Positions 17,817-27,848 of a stretch of 64,000 nucleotides of DNA are shown here, piece by piece; position 1 is the stretch's first letter, and every line of letters starts with the position of its first letter. A program made the translations under genes and the position numbers. Origin of the DNA: an uncultured Microbulbifer sp. (GTDB lineage Bacteria > Pseudomonadota > Gammaproteobacteria > Pseudomonadales > Cellvibrionaceae); NCBI RefSeq assembly GCF_947498635.1, contig NZ_CANMKV010000008.1, positions 1 to 64,000 of the forward strand, given 5' to 3'. Below the pieces are notes generated by a model, which was given only the letters and a program-made list of their open reading frames with translations, ran no database searches and had not been told where the DNA came from.

Positions 17817-18437
17817 TTACTCTTCGCCTTCGCCAGCTTCGGCTTCAGCTTCCACGGCGCCGCGAGGCTTGTGGATAGAAGCTACAACCAGGTTGTGGTC
17901 TTCACCGTGGCTCAGGTCCGCAGATTCAACACCTTCCGGCAGTTTCAGGTCGGAGATGTGCAGGATCGCGTCCAATTCCAGGTCGGCCAGGTCCACTTCG
18001 ATGAACTCGGGCAGCTTGCCGGCAGGAGCGTTAACTTCCAGCTCGGTCAGGGTGTGGGAAACGATGCCGCCGGCCTTAACGCCTTTGCAGTTTTCTTCGT
18101 TGAGGAAGTGCAGCGGCACTTTCACGTGGACCTTGGTGGTGGCGGATACACGCTGGAAATCGATGTGCAGCAGCTGTTGCTTGGCGGGGTGACGCTGTAG
18201 GTCGCGCAGGATCACTTTCTCTTCTTTGCCGTCAACATCGACAGTCAGCATGGAGGAGAAGAAAGCTTCGTTTTCCAGGGTTTTGAACAGGTCTTTCTGC
18301 AGAACAGAGATAGAAGTTGGCTCTGCTTCACCACCGTAGATGATGCCGGGTACACGGCCTTCCAGGCGACGCAGGCGGCGGCTCGCACCTTTCCCTTCAT
18401 CGCTGCGGGCAATGGCGTTCAGTTTGATATCAGACAT
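17817..18437 (-). CDS. rplY: 50S ribosomal protein L25 (long Ctc/TL5 form)
   Basis: A 206-residue protein made of the 5S-rRNA-binding L25 domain (about 1-95, including [16 protein letters not shown]) and a C-terminal beta domain ([24 protein letters not shown]) found in general-stress Ctc forms, then an acidic tail rich in Glu and Ala. It binds 5S rRNA in the large subunit. It heads the rplY-pth transcript. Its 200-base leader contains two adjacent perfect hairpins. Confidence 0.96.
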   Translation of the reverse strand: MSDIKLNAIARSDEGKGASRRLRRLEGRVPGIIYGGEAEPTSISVLQKDLFKTLENEAFFSSMLTVDVDGKEEKVILRDLQRHPAKQQLLHIDFQRVSATTKVHVKVPLHFLNEENCKGVKAGGIVSHTLTELEVNAPAGKLPEFIEVDLADLELDAILHISDLKLPEGVESADLSHGEDHNLVVASIHKPRGAVEAEAEAGEGEE

Positions 18438-18502
18438 AGGTTAAACCTCGGGTTGTCTGTCCAGAGAGACCTGCGACCGGACCGCTCTGGCGTTTCAGTA
18501 AA

Positions 18503-18544
18503 TTGGGCTTTTGGCCCAAAAGTAATTGCCCGGCAGTACCGGGC
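18503..18544 (-). promoter_or_regulatory. two adjacent hairpins in the rplY leader
   Basis: TTGGGC/GCCCAA (18503-18519, 5-base loop) and GCCCGG/CCGGGC (18528-18544, 5-base loop) are both perfect 6-bp stems, 66-107 bases before the rplY ATG. A TAGAAT -10-like box followed by ACGCGCCC lies just upstream on the minus strand. The leader could be an attenuator or protein-binding site; this is inference. Confidence 0.4.
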
Positions 18545-18581
18545 GGGCGCGTATTCTACGGGAATCGGACCTAAACGCAAA

Positions 18582-18606
18582 GCGCCCCGGCGGAGCGGGG
18601 CACTTT
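18582..18606 (-). terminator. terminator between prs and rplY
   Basis: GCCCCG (18584-18589) and CGGGGC (18596-18601) form a GC-only stem with a GCGGAG loop. On the minus strand, after the prs stop, the hairpin is followed by GCTTTGCGTTT, a loose T-rich run. It starts about 35 bases beyond the prs stop. Confidence 0.6.
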
Positions 18607-18639
18607 TGATCGCTGCTAGAGAGCGCCTCCGGTGAGGCT

Positions 18640-19581
18640 CTAGCGGAACATTGCGGAGAGGGATTCCTCGTTGCTGATACGACGCATGGATTCGGCCAGC
18701 ATCGCAGCTAGGGTTAGCTGGCGAATTTTCGGGGCTTTTTCCATTTTGTCGAGCAGCGGGATGGAGTCGGTGACGACCAGCTCATCCAGTACGGAGTTAT
18801 TCAGGTTGCTGATCGCATTGCCCGACAGAACCGGGTGGGTACAGTAGGCCACTACTTTCTCGGCGCCGTGCTCTTTTAGGGCGTTGGCGGCGTTGCACAG
18901 GGTGCCGGCGGTGTCGACCATATCGTCTACCAGCAGGCAGGTGCGGCCGCTAACTTCACCGATGATGTTCATCACTTCGGCGACATTGGCCGCGGGGCGG
19001 CGTTTGTCAATGATGGCCAGGTCGCAGTCGAGGCTCTTGGCCACGGCACGGGCGCGCACAACACCACCGATATCCGGGGATACCACCACCATGTTCTGGT
19101 ACTTCTGGCGCTCGATATCGTCGAGCAGTACGGAAGAGCCGTAAACGTTATCCACAGGCACGTCGAAGAAGCCCTGGATCTGCTCCGCGTGCAGGTCGAC
19201 GGTCAGTACGCGGTCGATACCCACGCTTACCATCATGTCGGCCACCACCTTCGCGGAGATCGGCACGCGCTGGGATCTTACTCGACGGTCCTGGCGGGCG
19301 TAGCCAAAGTAGGGTACCACTGCGGTAACGCGGCCGGCGGAGGCGCGGCGCAGGGCATCTACCAATAGAATTAGCTCCATCAGGTTGCGGTTGGTGGGCT
19401 GGCAGGTGGATTGCACGACGAACACGTCGCGGCCGCGTACGTTATCGGTAATTTCAACTGCAATCTCGCCGTCGGAGAAGCGTTTGACCGTGGCTTCGCC
19501 CATGGGGATCGCCATATGGTCGACAACCTTCTGCGCCAGTTCCGGGTTTGCGTTGCCGGTAAAGACCATTAAGTCAGCCAC
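18640..19581 (-). CDS. prs: ribose-phosphate pyrophosphokinase
   Basis: A 313-residue PRPP synthetase that makes 5-phosphoribosyl-1-diphosphate from ribose 5-phosphate and ATP for nucleotides, histidine and NAD. The ATP region [12 protein letters not shown] (about 93-104), the flexible loop [10 protein letters not shown] and the PRPP loop [12 protein letters not shown] are intact. It sits between tRNA-Gln and rplY as in Pseudomonas. PRPP is also consumed by the hisG product encoded at 62345. Confidence 0.98.
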   Translation of the reverse strand: MADLMVFTGNANPELAQKVVDHMAIPMGEATVKRFSDGEIAVEITDNVRGRDVFVVQSTCQPTNRNLMELILLVDALRRASAGRVTAVVPYFGYARQDRRVRSQRVPISAKVVADMMVSVGIDRVLTVDLHAEQIQGFFDVPVDNVYGSSVLLDDIERQKYQNMVVVSPDIGGVVRARAVAKSLDCDLAIIDKRRPAANVAEVMNIIGEVSGRTCLLVDDMVDTAGTLCNAANALKEHGAEKVVAYCTHPVLSGNAISNLNNSVLDELVVTDSIPLLDKMEKAPKIRQLTLAAMLAESMRRISNEESLSAMFR

Positions 19582-19933
19582 TGCGAGTTCCTTTAATTCT
19601 GTCTTGAAGTGATTTGAAGTGTAGATGCCGGCAATATTTGCTAGCAGTTAGGATGCGATAGCACCACTTTTATAGTGGGGGACAAAGTGGGTGGCGAAGC
19701 GTAAAAATACGCAGGCCGTCCCAGGTCACCCAGGTGGTGGTTACTTTGGCGTTCGCAGAGCCTCCGGGTCGCCGACAAGCGCTTGTAAGCTAGACTGCCT
19801 TCGACATTGTTTTTGTGGATTCGGGGATAGGCTTTTTGCAGCCCGTTACGAATGGCCATGGCCGGCTGGGTCAGTGTCGACTGAAACATGTCGGAACCGG
19901 TTTTTTTGCTGGTGCCACTGCGTAAAAAGAAAA
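19582..19933. other. 352-base region between tRNA-Gln and prs
   Basis: It lies downstream of tRNA-Gln copy 2 and upstream of prs on the minus strand. It should hold the prs promoter and leader. No gene was recognised. The upstream side shares only a few bases with the flank of tRNA-Gln copy 1. Confidence 0.4.
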
Positions 19934-20008
19934 TGGCTGGGGCGGAAGGATTCGAACCTTCGCATGACGGGATCAAAACCCGCTGCCTTACCGCTTGGCT
20001 ACGCCCCA
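19934..20008 (-). tRNA. tRNA-Gln (anticodon TTG), copy 2
   Basis: 75 bases including CCA, identical base for base to the copy at 14612-14686. Its 5' end is only 10 bases after the ispE stop, so it is probably cut from the lolB-ispE transcript. This is the copy in the conserved ispE-tRNA-prs position; the other is next to tRNA-Met. Confidence 0.95.
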
Positions 20009-20018
20009 GTATCTTTCC

Positions 20019-20921
20019 TCAATCGCTTGAGGTTAATTTCGCGAGCTGCCGATGTACGGGTGAAACCTGCACGCCGGCTGCAATAAAACCCTGCCATTTT
20101 CGCGGTAGTCTGGCAAGTGCCGATCGGGCCGCTTGCGCACTCGGGAAGGCTGTAAAAACGCAACTTCCTGTGCCGGTGAGGTGTGCTGGAGCAAACTGCT
20201 GCAGCCACTCTCTGGCATCGCGAACTTCAGGGTAGAGACTCTCAACTAATGCCTGGCAGTCATTACCAGAAAATGTTTCCAGTCTATCGCTGCCGAGTGG
20301 CTTTTCAGTGGGGTGCCCCTCGCGAAGGGCCGCTAATGTAATTGCGACGGAATCTCTTGTCAAACGTGAATCGGAAAAAATTTTTGCCGTGCTCACTTGG
20401 CAGTCTGGGGCCACCACTAAATAGTGACGATTTTCGATGCTCAGCGGTGTGAGTTCTTCGCCCACGCCCTCCGCCCAGGCGGTGCGCCCGCGTACAAAAA
20501 CCGGAATGTCCGCTCCAAGCCCTCTGCCCAATTCTGCGAGGGTTTCGATGGGCAAGTTACATTGCCACAGGTGGTTGAGGCCCAGCAGTGTTGTGGCCGC
20601 ATCACTGCTGCCACCGCCGATACCGCCCCCGTGTGGTAGTTTTTTACTCAAGCGAATATGTACACCGGGAAGACTGCCGGCTTGCCACTGGATACTTTGT
20701 CGCAGCCGTTGCGCGGCGCGATAGACCAGATTGTCTTCCTCGGGTATATCCAGCGCACCGGCCTCCACGCTGATAATGCCATCGCTGCGCGGCGAGAAAT
20801 CTAAGCTGTCACCGTAGTCGAGTATTTGGAAGAGGGTTTGCAGCTCGTGGTAGCCGTCAGGGCGACGGCCGAGAATGCGCAGGATCAGATTGAGTTTTGC
20901 GGGGGCGGGTAACGTCAGCAT
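20019..20921 (-). CDS. ispE: 4-diphosphocytidyl-2-C-methyl-D-erythritol kinase
   Basis: A 300-residue GHMP kinase of the MEP isoprenoid pathway; it phosphorylates CDP-methylerythritol. The N-terminal LPAPAKLNLILRILGRRPDGYHEL, the ATP loop PHGGGIGGGSSDAATTL (about 95-111) and the C-terminal TGTGSCVFTAF block are intact. It lies between lolB and tRNA-Gln as in other gammaproteobacteria, with a 64-base gap after lolB. Confidence 0.97.
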   Translation of the reverse strand: MLTLPAPAKLNLILRILGRRPDGYHELQTLFQILDYGDSLDFSPRSDGIISVEAGALDIPEEDNLVYRAAQRLRQSIQWQAGSLPGVHIRLSKKLPHGGGIGGGSSDAATTLLGLNHLWQCNLPIETLAELGRGLGADIPVFVRGRTAWAEGVGEELTPLSIENRHYLVVAPDCQVSTAKIFSDSRLTRDSVAITLAALREGHPTEKPLGSDRLETFSGNDCQALVESLYPEVRDAREWLQQFAPAHLTGTGSCVFTAFPSAQAARSALARLPRKWQGFIAAGVQVSPVHRQLAKLTSSD

Positions 20922-20985
20922 GCAGGGGGGCCGGGCCGATTAATTCAAGTGGGCCTATCATACCTGCACGCTGGCGCTTGGGCAT

Positions 20986-21624
20986 TTAAAAACCCCACTC
21001 CTTAATGACCAGGGTTACCTGTACCGGGCCGGCGGCAGCATTAGTTTGTGCTTTTATACGGGTCGGTAGGAGGTAGGGGCCGTTTTGGCGATAGTTGCTG
21101 AAATACAAAGACCAACCTGACTGCTGCAAACTCTGCAGTTCGCCGTGGCCATTGTGTTTTTCTGCCCCCCTGGGACCGGGTGCTGGGAGCCCGCGAACCC
21201 AGTAGAACATTTCTTTGGCGGGCAGAGGCCAACCCAACGTCTGTTGGGTGAGTTGGGCGGCGTCGCGGGCAACCACCGGTGGCTCGTTACCGCGCACCAG
21301 GCTGACGCCGCCAGCAGAACCTGAAATTACCGTGGTGCCGGCACCTAGGGGGCCACTTAGATGGATACGAAAATTTTGTGCGCCGCTCTGTTGCCAGGTC
21401 AGGTTAGCGCTGCCGTTATCCGCCGGTGAGCGCACCCCGAGTTTGCCTTTGATAGTCCAATGCTTGAGCTGGGCTACCGAGGTGGGAGCGCCGGTTTCCG
21501 AGGGCGCCTCCGCTGCGCGCGGCTCTTTGGTTTTCTGGCCGGCACAGGCGGAGACCAATACGGCCAGGGCTGTCACCAGTAAAAAGTAAAGCTTGCGGGT
21601 AGCGGCGTTAGTTTTCGGATGCAT
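20986..21624 (-). CDS. lolB: outer-membrane lipoprotein receptor LolB
   Basis: A 212-residue lipoprotein with a signal and lipobox (LVSAC, Cys at about residue 27). LolB accepts lipoproteins from the periplasmic carrier LolA and inserts them into the outer membrane. The family blocks WTIKGKLGVRSP, ANLTWQQSGAQNFRIHLSGPLGAGT, and W.YWVRGLPAPG are visible. The start overlaps the end of the TPR lipoprotein gene by 17 bases, so the two are translationally linked, followed by ispE. Confidence 0.93.
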   Translation of the reverse strand: MHPKTNAATRKLYFLLVTALAVLVSACAGQKTKEPRAAEAPSETGAPTSVAQLKHWTIKGKLGVRSPADNGSANLTWQQSGAQNFRIHLSGPLGAGTTVISGSAGGVSLVRGNEPPVVARDAAQLTQQTLGWPLPAKEMFYWVRGLPAPGPRGAEKHNGHGELQSLQQSGWSLYFSNYRQNGPYLLPTRIKAQTNAAAGPVQVTLVIKEWGF

Positions 21625-23422
21625 GTTGTTCCAGTGTTTCTTTGATTTGCAGTCGTTTCATCGCGGCTGGAATAATCTTGCTCTTAGGGTTGGCGGTCAA
21701 GCCATCGTTCCAGACTTTGAGCGCGGCTTCGCGCTCCCCTTGAACCCAGAGCACCTCCCCTAAGTGGGCGGCAATTTCGTGATCCGGCAGCTTTTCTAAG
21801 GCCTGGCGTAAGTATTTTTCCGCAACGCGGTAATTCCCCAAGCGGTACTGTACCCAACCCATGCTGTCGATAATAGCCGGGTCCTCAGGCTCCAGCTCCA
21901 GTGCCCGGCTGATCAGCTGCAGGGCCTCTTCCCGGCGGGTCTCATCGTCGATCAGCTTGTAACCCAGGGCATTCATCACCGTGGCGTTATCCGGGTCGCG
22001 CTCCAACAGTGTGCGCAGGTCTGTTTCAAAAGCGGCCGCATTGCCGAGTTGGTCGTTGAGGAGGGCGCGGGTATAAATCAGGCGGCCACTGTCGCTCAGA
22101 GCGGTGAGAGCACGATCCGTCAATTGCAGGGCCATTTGTGGTTCGCCACTTTTGCGCAGCAATTCGACCTCCATCAGGAAAAAATGTTCTGCCTGCCCGG
22201 GGTGTCGCTCGCGCAGTCTGGCAAACCACGCTTGGTTTTCACGATGTTTGCCACTGGCTGCAAGCAGTTTGGTGCCTTTGGTGATGGCTTCCACATAATC
22301 GTTGCCGGGCTTTACCTGCTGAAAATGTGCCGCGGCGGTTTCGGTTTTATCCTGCTTCTGGGCGAGGCCGCCGAGATAAAAGTGTGCCGCCGATTCGTGC
22401 TGTTCCAACTCCAGGAGGCGGTTAAGCAGTGGCTTGGCCGCATCGATCTGGTTGGTTTCATAGTGGATCAAGGCGAGGGACAAGATCAGGTTGCCATCAT
22501 TGGGACGCTGTTTGACTAATTCGGCAAATTGCTGGCGGGCCAGAGTGAGATCCTCGCGAATGAGCAGGCGCGCGTACTGCAGGCGCAGCCGGGTTTCCTC
22601 TGGATGAATTCGGACCATTTTCTCCAGCAATTCGATGGCTTCATCGCGCCTGTCGAGATCGACCAGCAGATGGCTTTGCAGTAGCGGTGCATCGAGTTGG
22701 TCGGGGTGCTGTTGCTGGATTCGGCGCACCAGGGAGAGCGCGCGCCTGGATTGTTTGGCGTTGCGCAGGACCATGGCGTAGGCCATGGATGCCTCGTCGC
22801 TTTGGGGGTATGTCTCAGCTAACCGGGCGAACTCCGCACGGATTTCCTCGTTGAGTTGCTCCTGGCCGATGGCGGTGGCGGCGATGGATTGCATCGGGGC
22901 CTTGCCGCCGAGCGAGAGGGCTTTCTCCGCGTGCACCAGAGCTTCTGAAAGTTTTCCCGCGAGGGTCAGCTCGGCGGTGAGAGCCAGTTGGGCATCGGCG
23001 TTGTCTGGTTCCAGCTCAGTCCACAGCTGCGCCGAGCGCAGCGCGGCGTGGCGGACGTTAAGAAAGCGCGCAATACGGGTTGCGCGCGCCGCAACGCCCG
23101 CGTCCTGAGTGACTTCAGCCTGGTGATAGTAGTTGGCCAAAGCTACGTCGTACTGTTCGCGAATACCGGCGACTTCGGCAACCAGCAGTGTGTAGAACGT
23201 TTCGATGGGGAAGCTGCGGGCCTCACGCTCTTCCGCTTCGGGTGCTGTTTTCTGCGCGCTGGGTTGCTGCTGCGCCTGCGCCTCGGGGGAGGTATCCCCG
23301 TTGGTTACACGATGAGACGCGACCTGGGTACAGGCACTCAGAAATGAGGCGCTGAGCAAGCAGAGCACACAGAGCAGTGCGGGTGTTGCGTATCGGGAGT
23401 CTGGGTAGCGGGGTGGGAGCAT
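21608..23422 (-). CDS. TPR-repeat outer-membrane lipoprotein
   Basis: A 604-residue protein. The N-terminus is a lipoprotein signal (LLSASFLSACTQ, lipobox Cys near residue 31), then a low-complexity Gln/Ala stretch and about a dozen TPR units from residue 80 to 590, such as ALVHAEKALSLGG and ELEPEDPAIIDSMGWVQYRLGNY. Homologues lie directly upstream of lolB in many gammaproteobacteria, which suggests a role in envelope biogenesis, but no activity is known. It diverges from hemA with a 233-base shared promoter region. Confidence 0.9.
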   Translation of the reverse strand: MLPPRYPDSRYATPALLCVLCLLSASFLSACTQVASHRVTNGDTSPEAQAQQQPSAQKTAPEAEEREARSFPIETFYTLLVAEVAGIREQYDVALANYYHQAEVTQDAGVAARATRIARFLNVRHAALRSAQLWTELEPDNADAQLALTAELTLAGKLSEALVHAEKALSLGGKAPMQSIAATAIGQEQLNEEIRAEFARLAETYPQSDEASMAYAMVLRNAKQSRRALSLVRRIQQQHPDQLDAPLLQSHLLVDLDRRDEAIELLEKMVRIHPEETRLRLQYARLLIREDLTLARQQFAELVKQRPNDGNLILSLALIHYETNQIDAAKPLLNRLLELEQHESAAHFYLGGLAQKQDKTETAAAHFQQVKPGNDYVEAITKGTKLLAASGKHRENQAWFARLRERHPGQAEHFFLMEVELLRKSGEPQMALQLTDRALTALSDSGRLIYTRALLNDQLGNAAAFETDLRTLLERDPDNATVMNALGYKLIDDETRREEALQLISRALELEPEDPAIIDSMGWVQYRLGNYRVAEKYLRQALEKLPDHEIAAHLGEVLWVQGEREAALKVWNDGLTANPKSKIIPAAMKRLQIKETLEQHASEN

Positions 23423-23655
23423 AGATCGTATCCATACATTGCTGCTGCGGGAAGCGGTGTAAGAGTGGCGTGTTTTAAACGATTATCGCCATATAATTCT
23501 AGCCGTGATTCTGCTTTTGGAGCGTGGGCCCTGGGCCGGCGGCTCAAATCAGCGCACAATTAAACCGCCTCACCAGCTTGCAAGCTAAGCGGCGGCCCGT
23601 GAAAATGCGCCCCCAATGCGGATGCCGCGCCTCTAGATTTAGCCGACGGAACTCT

Positions 23656-24933
23656 ATGCCAATTGTTACCCTGGGGATCAACCACGACAGTGCGCCTATT
23701 GAGGTGCGCGAGCGGGTCGCTTTTGCGCCCGAGGTGATGCCCGGTGCCCTGGGGGATGCGCGCAAGGCGCTCGAATGCCGGGAACTCGCCATTCTCTCTA
23801 CCTGTAACCGCACCGAGATCTATGCCAATGCGGAAGCGGAGCCGCTGCTGCAGTGGCTCGCGCACTACCACCAGGTTCCGCTGGATCAGCTCAGAGGTTG
23901 CAGCTATATCCTCAGCGAAGAGGAGGCAGTGCGCCATATGATGCATGTGGCCTGCGGCCTTGACTCGCTGGTTCTGGGCGAGCCGCAGATTCTCGGCCAA
24001 ATTAAGTCGGCCTACGCAGTGGCACGGGAATGTGGCAGTGTGGGGAGCGAATTGCACCGGGTCTTCCAGCGGGTGTTTACCGTGGCGAAAAAGGTGCGCA
24101 CCGAGACGGCGATTGGTGAAAATCCGGTATCCGTCGCTTATGCGGCAGTATCTCTAGCCTCGCGGATTTTTACCGACCTGAAGCAGCAAACGGCGCTGCT
24201 GATCGGTGCCGGTGAGACGGTGGAGTTGGTGGCGCGCCACTTATTGGACCAGGGTATTAAGCAGCTGATCGTGGCCAACCGCACTCTGAGTCGTGCGCAA
24301 TTACTGGCGCAGAATTTCGGTGCCGAAGCGATTTTGTTGGCGGATATTCCCGAACACTTGGCCCGCGCCGATATTGTGATCAGCTCCACCGCCAGTCAGC
24401 TGCCAATCCTGGGCAAGGGCGCGGTGGAATCCGCCCTGCGCAAGCGCCGCCACAGCCCTATGTTTATGGTGGATATCGCCGTGCCGCGGGATATCGAAAC
24501 CGAAGTCGGCGAGCTCGATGACGTCTACCTCTACAGCGTGGATGACCTGCGCGGTGTGATCGACGAAGGCATGCGCTCCCGCGAGCGGGCCGCGGAGGCC
24601 GCCAGGGAAATTGTGGATAGTGCCGCGGCGGAATTTACCAAAGAGAGCCGCGCCCTCGGTGCGGTGGATACCATCCGCAGTTACCGTCAACGCGCTCAAC
24701 AAATCAGTGGTGCCGAGTTAGAGCGGGTGCTGCTGCAGCTGGATAAAGGTGAAGACCCCAGACGCCTGATGGAACAACTGACCCGCGCCCTCACTAACAA
24801 ATTGATTCATGCGCCCACCATCAGCCTCAAAAAGGCCACTGCGGAGGGCGATCTGGAGCGACTGCGCATCGCCCGCGAAGTGGTGGGGTTAGACGATCCC
24901 GCCGATACCGAATTAGAGAAAAAACACAAATGA
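23656..24933 (+). CDS. hemA: glutamyl-tRNA reductase
   Basis: A 425-residue enzyme that reduces glutamyl-tRNA to glutamate-1-semialdehyde, the first step of haem synthesis. The ATG at 23656 gives the family start [14 protein letters not shown]; an upstream in-frame extension of 44 residues is not conserved and is rejected. The nucleophile is Cys50 in [11 protein letters not shown]. The tRNA-binding and NADPH ([15 protein letters not shown]) domains and the dimerisation helix follow. Its last 4 bases overlap prfA (ATGA), giving the hemA-prfA-prmC operon. Confidence 0.97.
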   Translation: MPIVTLGINHDSAPIEVRERVAFAPEVMPGALGDARKALECRELAILSTCNRTEIYANAEAEPLLQWLAHYHQVPLDQLRGCSYILSEEEAVRHMMHVACGLDSLVLGEPQILGQIKSAYAVARECGSVGSELHRVFQRVFTVAKKVRTETAIGENPVSVAYAAVSLASRIFTDLKQQTALLIGAGETVELVARHLLDQGIKQLIVANRTLSRAQLLAQNFGAEAILLADIPEHLARADIVISSTASQLPILGKGAVESALRKRRHSPMFMVDIAVPRDIETEVGELDDVYLYSVDDLRGVIDEGMRSRERAAEAAREIVDSAAAEFTKESRALGAVDTIRSYRQRAQQISGAELERVLLQLDKGEDPRRLMEQLTRALTNKLIHAPTISLKKATAEGDLERLRIAREVVGLDDPADTELEKKHK

Positions 24934-26012
24934 AAGAATCCCTACTGAACAAGCTGGATAATCTGCAGGAACGCCACGAAGAGGTATCAGCCCTGCTCGG
25001 CGACGCCAGTGTAATTTCCGATCAAGATCAGTTTCGCGAACTGTCGCGGGAGTACTCGGAACTGGAAGAAGTGGTCAAGTGCTACGGCCGCTTCAAGCAG
25101 TTGCAGGAGGACATGAGCGCGGCGCGGGAAATGCTAGGTGAGAGCGATCCGGAAATGCGTGAAATGGCGCAGGAAGAGCTGCGCGAAGCGGAGGCCCAGG
25201 TGGAGCCTTTAGAGCGTGAATTACAGGCGCTGTTATTGCCCCGCGATCCCAATGACCGCAAGAATGTCTTCCTGGAAGTTCGCGCCGGCACCGGCGGTGA
25301 CGAGGCGGCAATTTTCTCTGGCGACCTGTTTCGCATGTATTCTCGCTATGCCGAAAAGCAGGGCTGGCGCATTGAAATTGTCAGCGAAAACGCCGGTGAA
25401 CACGGCGGTTATAAAGAGATCATCAGCCGTGTGGCCGGCGAGGATGTCTATGCCAGGTTGAAATTTGAATCCGGTGCGCACCGCGTGCAGCGGGTGCCGG
25501 AAACCGAGTCCCAAGGGCGTATCCACACCTCCGCCTGCACCGTAGCGGTGATGCCGGAGCCGGATGAGCGCGATGCCATCGAGATCAGTAAGGCCGACCT
25601 GCGTGTGGATACCTACCGCGCCTCTGGCGCCGGTGGTCAGCACGTCAACAAAACCGATTCAGCGGTGCGCTTAACCCATATCCCGACGGGTATTGTGGTG
25701 GAGTGTCAGGACGAGCGCTCTCAGCATAAAAATAAAGCCAAGGCCATGGCCCTGCTGCAAGCCAAGCTCAATAACGCACAGGAAACCGCAGCGGCCCAGG
25801 AAATTTCCGATGCCCGTCGCAGCCTGGTAGGTAGTGGTGACCGCTCAGAGCGCATTCGCACGTATAACTTCCCGCAGGGACGGGTGACCGACCACCGCAT
25901 CGGCCTGACGCTGTACAAGCTGGATGAGGTGATGCAGGGCGGCTTGGAAGAGGTCATCGAGCCATTGCGCACCGAGCACCAGGCGGACCAACTGGCAGCG
26001 ATGGGACAGTAA
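24930..26012 (+). CDS. prfA: peptide chain release factor 1
   Basis: A 360-residue class I release factor for UAA and UAG stops. The codon-recognition tripeptide is PET within [14 protein letters not shown], the RF1 type (RF2 would have SPF). The peptidyl hydrolysis motif is GGQ in [17 protein letters not shown]. PrmC, encoded next, methylates this Gln. The start overlaps the hemA stop by 4 bases. Confidence 0.98.
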   Translation: MKESLLNKLDNLQERHEEVSALLGDASVISDQDQFRELSREYSELEEVVKCYGRFKQLQEDMSAAREMLGESDPEMREMAQEELREAEAQVEPLERELQALLLPRDPNDRKNVFLEVRAGTGGDEAAIFSGDLFRMYSRYAEKQGWRIEIVSENAGEHGGYKEIISRVAGEDVYARLKFESGAHRVQRVPETESQGRIHTSACTVAVMPEPDERDAIEISKADLRVDTYRASGAGGQHVNKTDSAVRLTHIPTGIVVECQDERSQHKNKAKAMALLQAKLNNAQETAAAQEISDARRSLVGSGDRSERIRTYNFPQGRVTDHRIGLTLYKLDEVMQGGLEEVIEPLRTEHQADQLAAMGQ

Positions 26013-26022
26013 TTGTGAATCC

Positions 26023-26901
26023 ATGCGTCGCAACCGGGAGCGCTGTGAGAGGGTGCTTGTCCCGATGAGCAGTGTTAAGAACAATGTCGCCCGCAATGTG
26101 GAACTCACTGGCAGTGAATCGGCGCGTCTGGATACCGAAGTGCTGCTCGGTCATATCCTCGGCCGCGAGCGCACCTGGCTCTACACCTGGCCGGAGTACG
26201 AGCTCTCTGCGGCCGAGCAGGAAGCGTTTGATGCCCTGTTGATGCGGCGCAAAAATGGTGAGCCGGTGGCGCATCTGACCGGCGAGCGGGAGTTCTGGTC
26301 GCTCAGTTTAAAAGTGGCCCCCTCCACATTGATACCCCGTCCCGATACGGAGTTGCTGGTGGAAACGGCCCTGGCGCTCTGTCCGCAAAGGGCGCTGCGC
26401 GCCCTCGACCTGGGTACTGGCACCGGTGCCATTGCCCTGGCGTTGGCCTCGGAGCAGCCGGGCTGGCAGATTGTCGCCGTGGAAAAATCCCCCGCGGCTC
26501 TGGCGCTGGCGGAGGAAAACCGCCTGCACCTGGGCTTTGCCAATGTGCAGGTTCTCGCAAGCGACTGGTTTTCGCAGTTGCCGTCTCAGCGCTTTTCACT
26601 GATCGTCAGTAATCCCCCTTATATCGATGCGGCCGACCCGCATCTGGCTCAGGGCGATGTGCGCTTTGAGCCCCGCTCCGCGCTGGTGGCACAGCGTCAG
26701 GGGTTGGCGGATATCACAAAGATCGCCCTAGAAGCGGGTGAGTTTCTGGAGGAGGGGGGCTGGTTACTGGTGGAGCACGGTTGGCAACAGGCCGAGTCTG
26801 TGCGCGAAATTTTTAATGCCGCCGGTTACCGTGCGGTGGAGAGTCGCAGAGACTACTCCGGCTGGGAGAGAATTACCTTGGGGCGCAAACAATCGGTTTA
26901 G
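26023..26901 (+). CDS. prmC: release-factor glutamine methyltransferase
   Basis: A 292-residue SAM-dependent enzyme that methylates the GGQ glutamine of RF1 and RF2. The N-terminal helical domain has RLDTEVLLGHILGRERTWLYTWPEYEL; the SAM motif is LDLGTGTGAIALALASE; the catalytic motif is NPPY in LIVSNPPYIDAADPH. The ATG at 26023 is used, although the in-frame ATG at 26065 (MSSVKN) fits the family N-terminus about as well. It lies 10 bases after prfA. Confidence 0.95.
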   Translation: MRRNRERCERVLVPMSSVKNNVARNVELTGSESARLDTEVLLGHILGRERTWLYTWPEYELSAAEQEAFDALLMRRKNGEPVAHLTGEREFWSLSLKVAPSTLIPRPDTELLVETALALCPQRALRALDLGTGTGAIALALASEQPGWQIVAVEKSPAALALAEENRLHLGFANVQVLASDWFSQLPSQRFSLIVSNPPYIDAADPHLAQGDVRFEPRSALVAQRQGLADITKIALEAGEFLEEGGWLLVEHGWQQAESVREIFNAAGYRAVESRRDYSGWERITLGRKQSV

Positions 26902-26938
26902 CGGCCGAGTATTCCGAGGGTTGAAAGGGAGGGAATCT

Positions 26939-27844
26939 ATGCACGATCACGTTCACCACCGCAATGGCAACGGTGCCTTGCGTCCGCTGCTGATTGCTCT
27001 GATTCTGACGCTGGGGTTCTCCTTTGTGGAGGCTATCGGCGGTTGGTTGTCTGGCTCCCTGGCACTGCTCAGTGATGCCGGCCATATGCTCACGGATTCT
27101 TTCGCCCTGGCACTCGGGGCTGTTGCCGCGGTGCTGGCCAAAAAGCCGGCGGACCGGGAGTTGTCTTTTGGTTGGGGGCGCGCCGAAGTATTGGCGGCGG
27201 TCACTAATGGCCTGATCATGTTGTTGATCGTGGTGGGTATAGCCATTGCCGCAATCGACCGTCTGCGCAATCCCCAGCCGGTTCACGGCAGCACGGTGAT
27301 GCTGATCGCTTTTATCGGGTTGCTGATCAATATTATTGCAGCTTGGGTACTCTATCGGGGCGAGCGCACGCTCAATATACGCGGTGCGCTTTTGCACGTG
27401 ATGGGAGATATGTTGGGCTCGGTGGCGGCGCTAATATCTGGCGCGGTGATTTATTTTACCGGCTGGGTGCCCATCGACCCACTGTTGTCGCTGCTGATCT
27501 GCCTGTTGATACTGTTCTCTTGCGTGCGCCTATTACGCGATGCGGTGGATGTATTGATGGAGCGGGTGCCGCGGGAGTTGAGCCTGCCGGTGGTGGGGGA
27601 GACGTTGGCGGGCGTGATTGGTGTGCGCTCGGTGCACGATCTGCATATCTGGCGCCTGGACTCCAGCACCATCTCTCTGTCGGCGCATATTGTTGTGGAT
27701 GATCTGTCAGCCTGGCCGGCAGTGTTGGAGCGCTTGCGGGAAACCCTGATCAAGCGCTTCGATATCGAACATATCACCCTGCAGCCTGAGCCCATTGAGC
27801 AGCCTAGCCCCAGGATTATCGATAAGGTGACTAGCCCGCAATAG
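26939..27844 (+). CDS. CDF-family cation efflux transporter
   Basis: A 301-residue cation diffusion facilitator. The ATG at 26939 is preceded by AAGGGAGGG, and the longer upstream frame only overlaps prmC out of frame. A His-rich N-terminus (MHDHVHHRN) precedes six membrane segments. Metal site residues lie in LLSDAGHMLTDSFALALG and HVMGDMLGSVAAL, the His/Asp pattern of zinc-type exporters. A C-terminal cytoplasmic domain (VRSVHDLHIWRLDS) completes it. Probably exports Zn, Co or Cd. It starts 37 bases after prmC and could be on the same transcript. Confidence 0.92.
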   Translation: MHDHVHHRNGNGALRPLLIALILTLGFSFVEAIGGWLSGSLALLSDAGHMLTDSFALALGAVAAVLAKKPADRELSFGWGRAEVLAAVTNGLIMLLIVVGIAIAAIDRLRNPQPVHGSTVMLIAFIGLLINIIAAWVLYRGERTLNIRGALLHVMGDMLGSVAALISGAVIYFTGWVPIDPLLSLLICLLILFSCVRLLRDAVDVLMERVPRELSLPVVGETLAGVIGVRSVHDLHIWRLDSSTISLSAHIVVDDLSAWPAVLERLRETLIKRFDIEHITLQPEPIEQPSPRIIDKVTSPQ

Positions 27845-27848
27845 AGGA

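Noticed and set aside
23524-23655. N-terminal extension of HemA
   Set aside because: The 44 extra residues are not family-like, and the ATG at 23656 starts exactly at the conserved N-terminus.
26738-26938. Long N-terminal extension of the CDF transporter
   Set aside because: It overlaps prmC out of frame; a strong RBS precedes the ATG at 26939.
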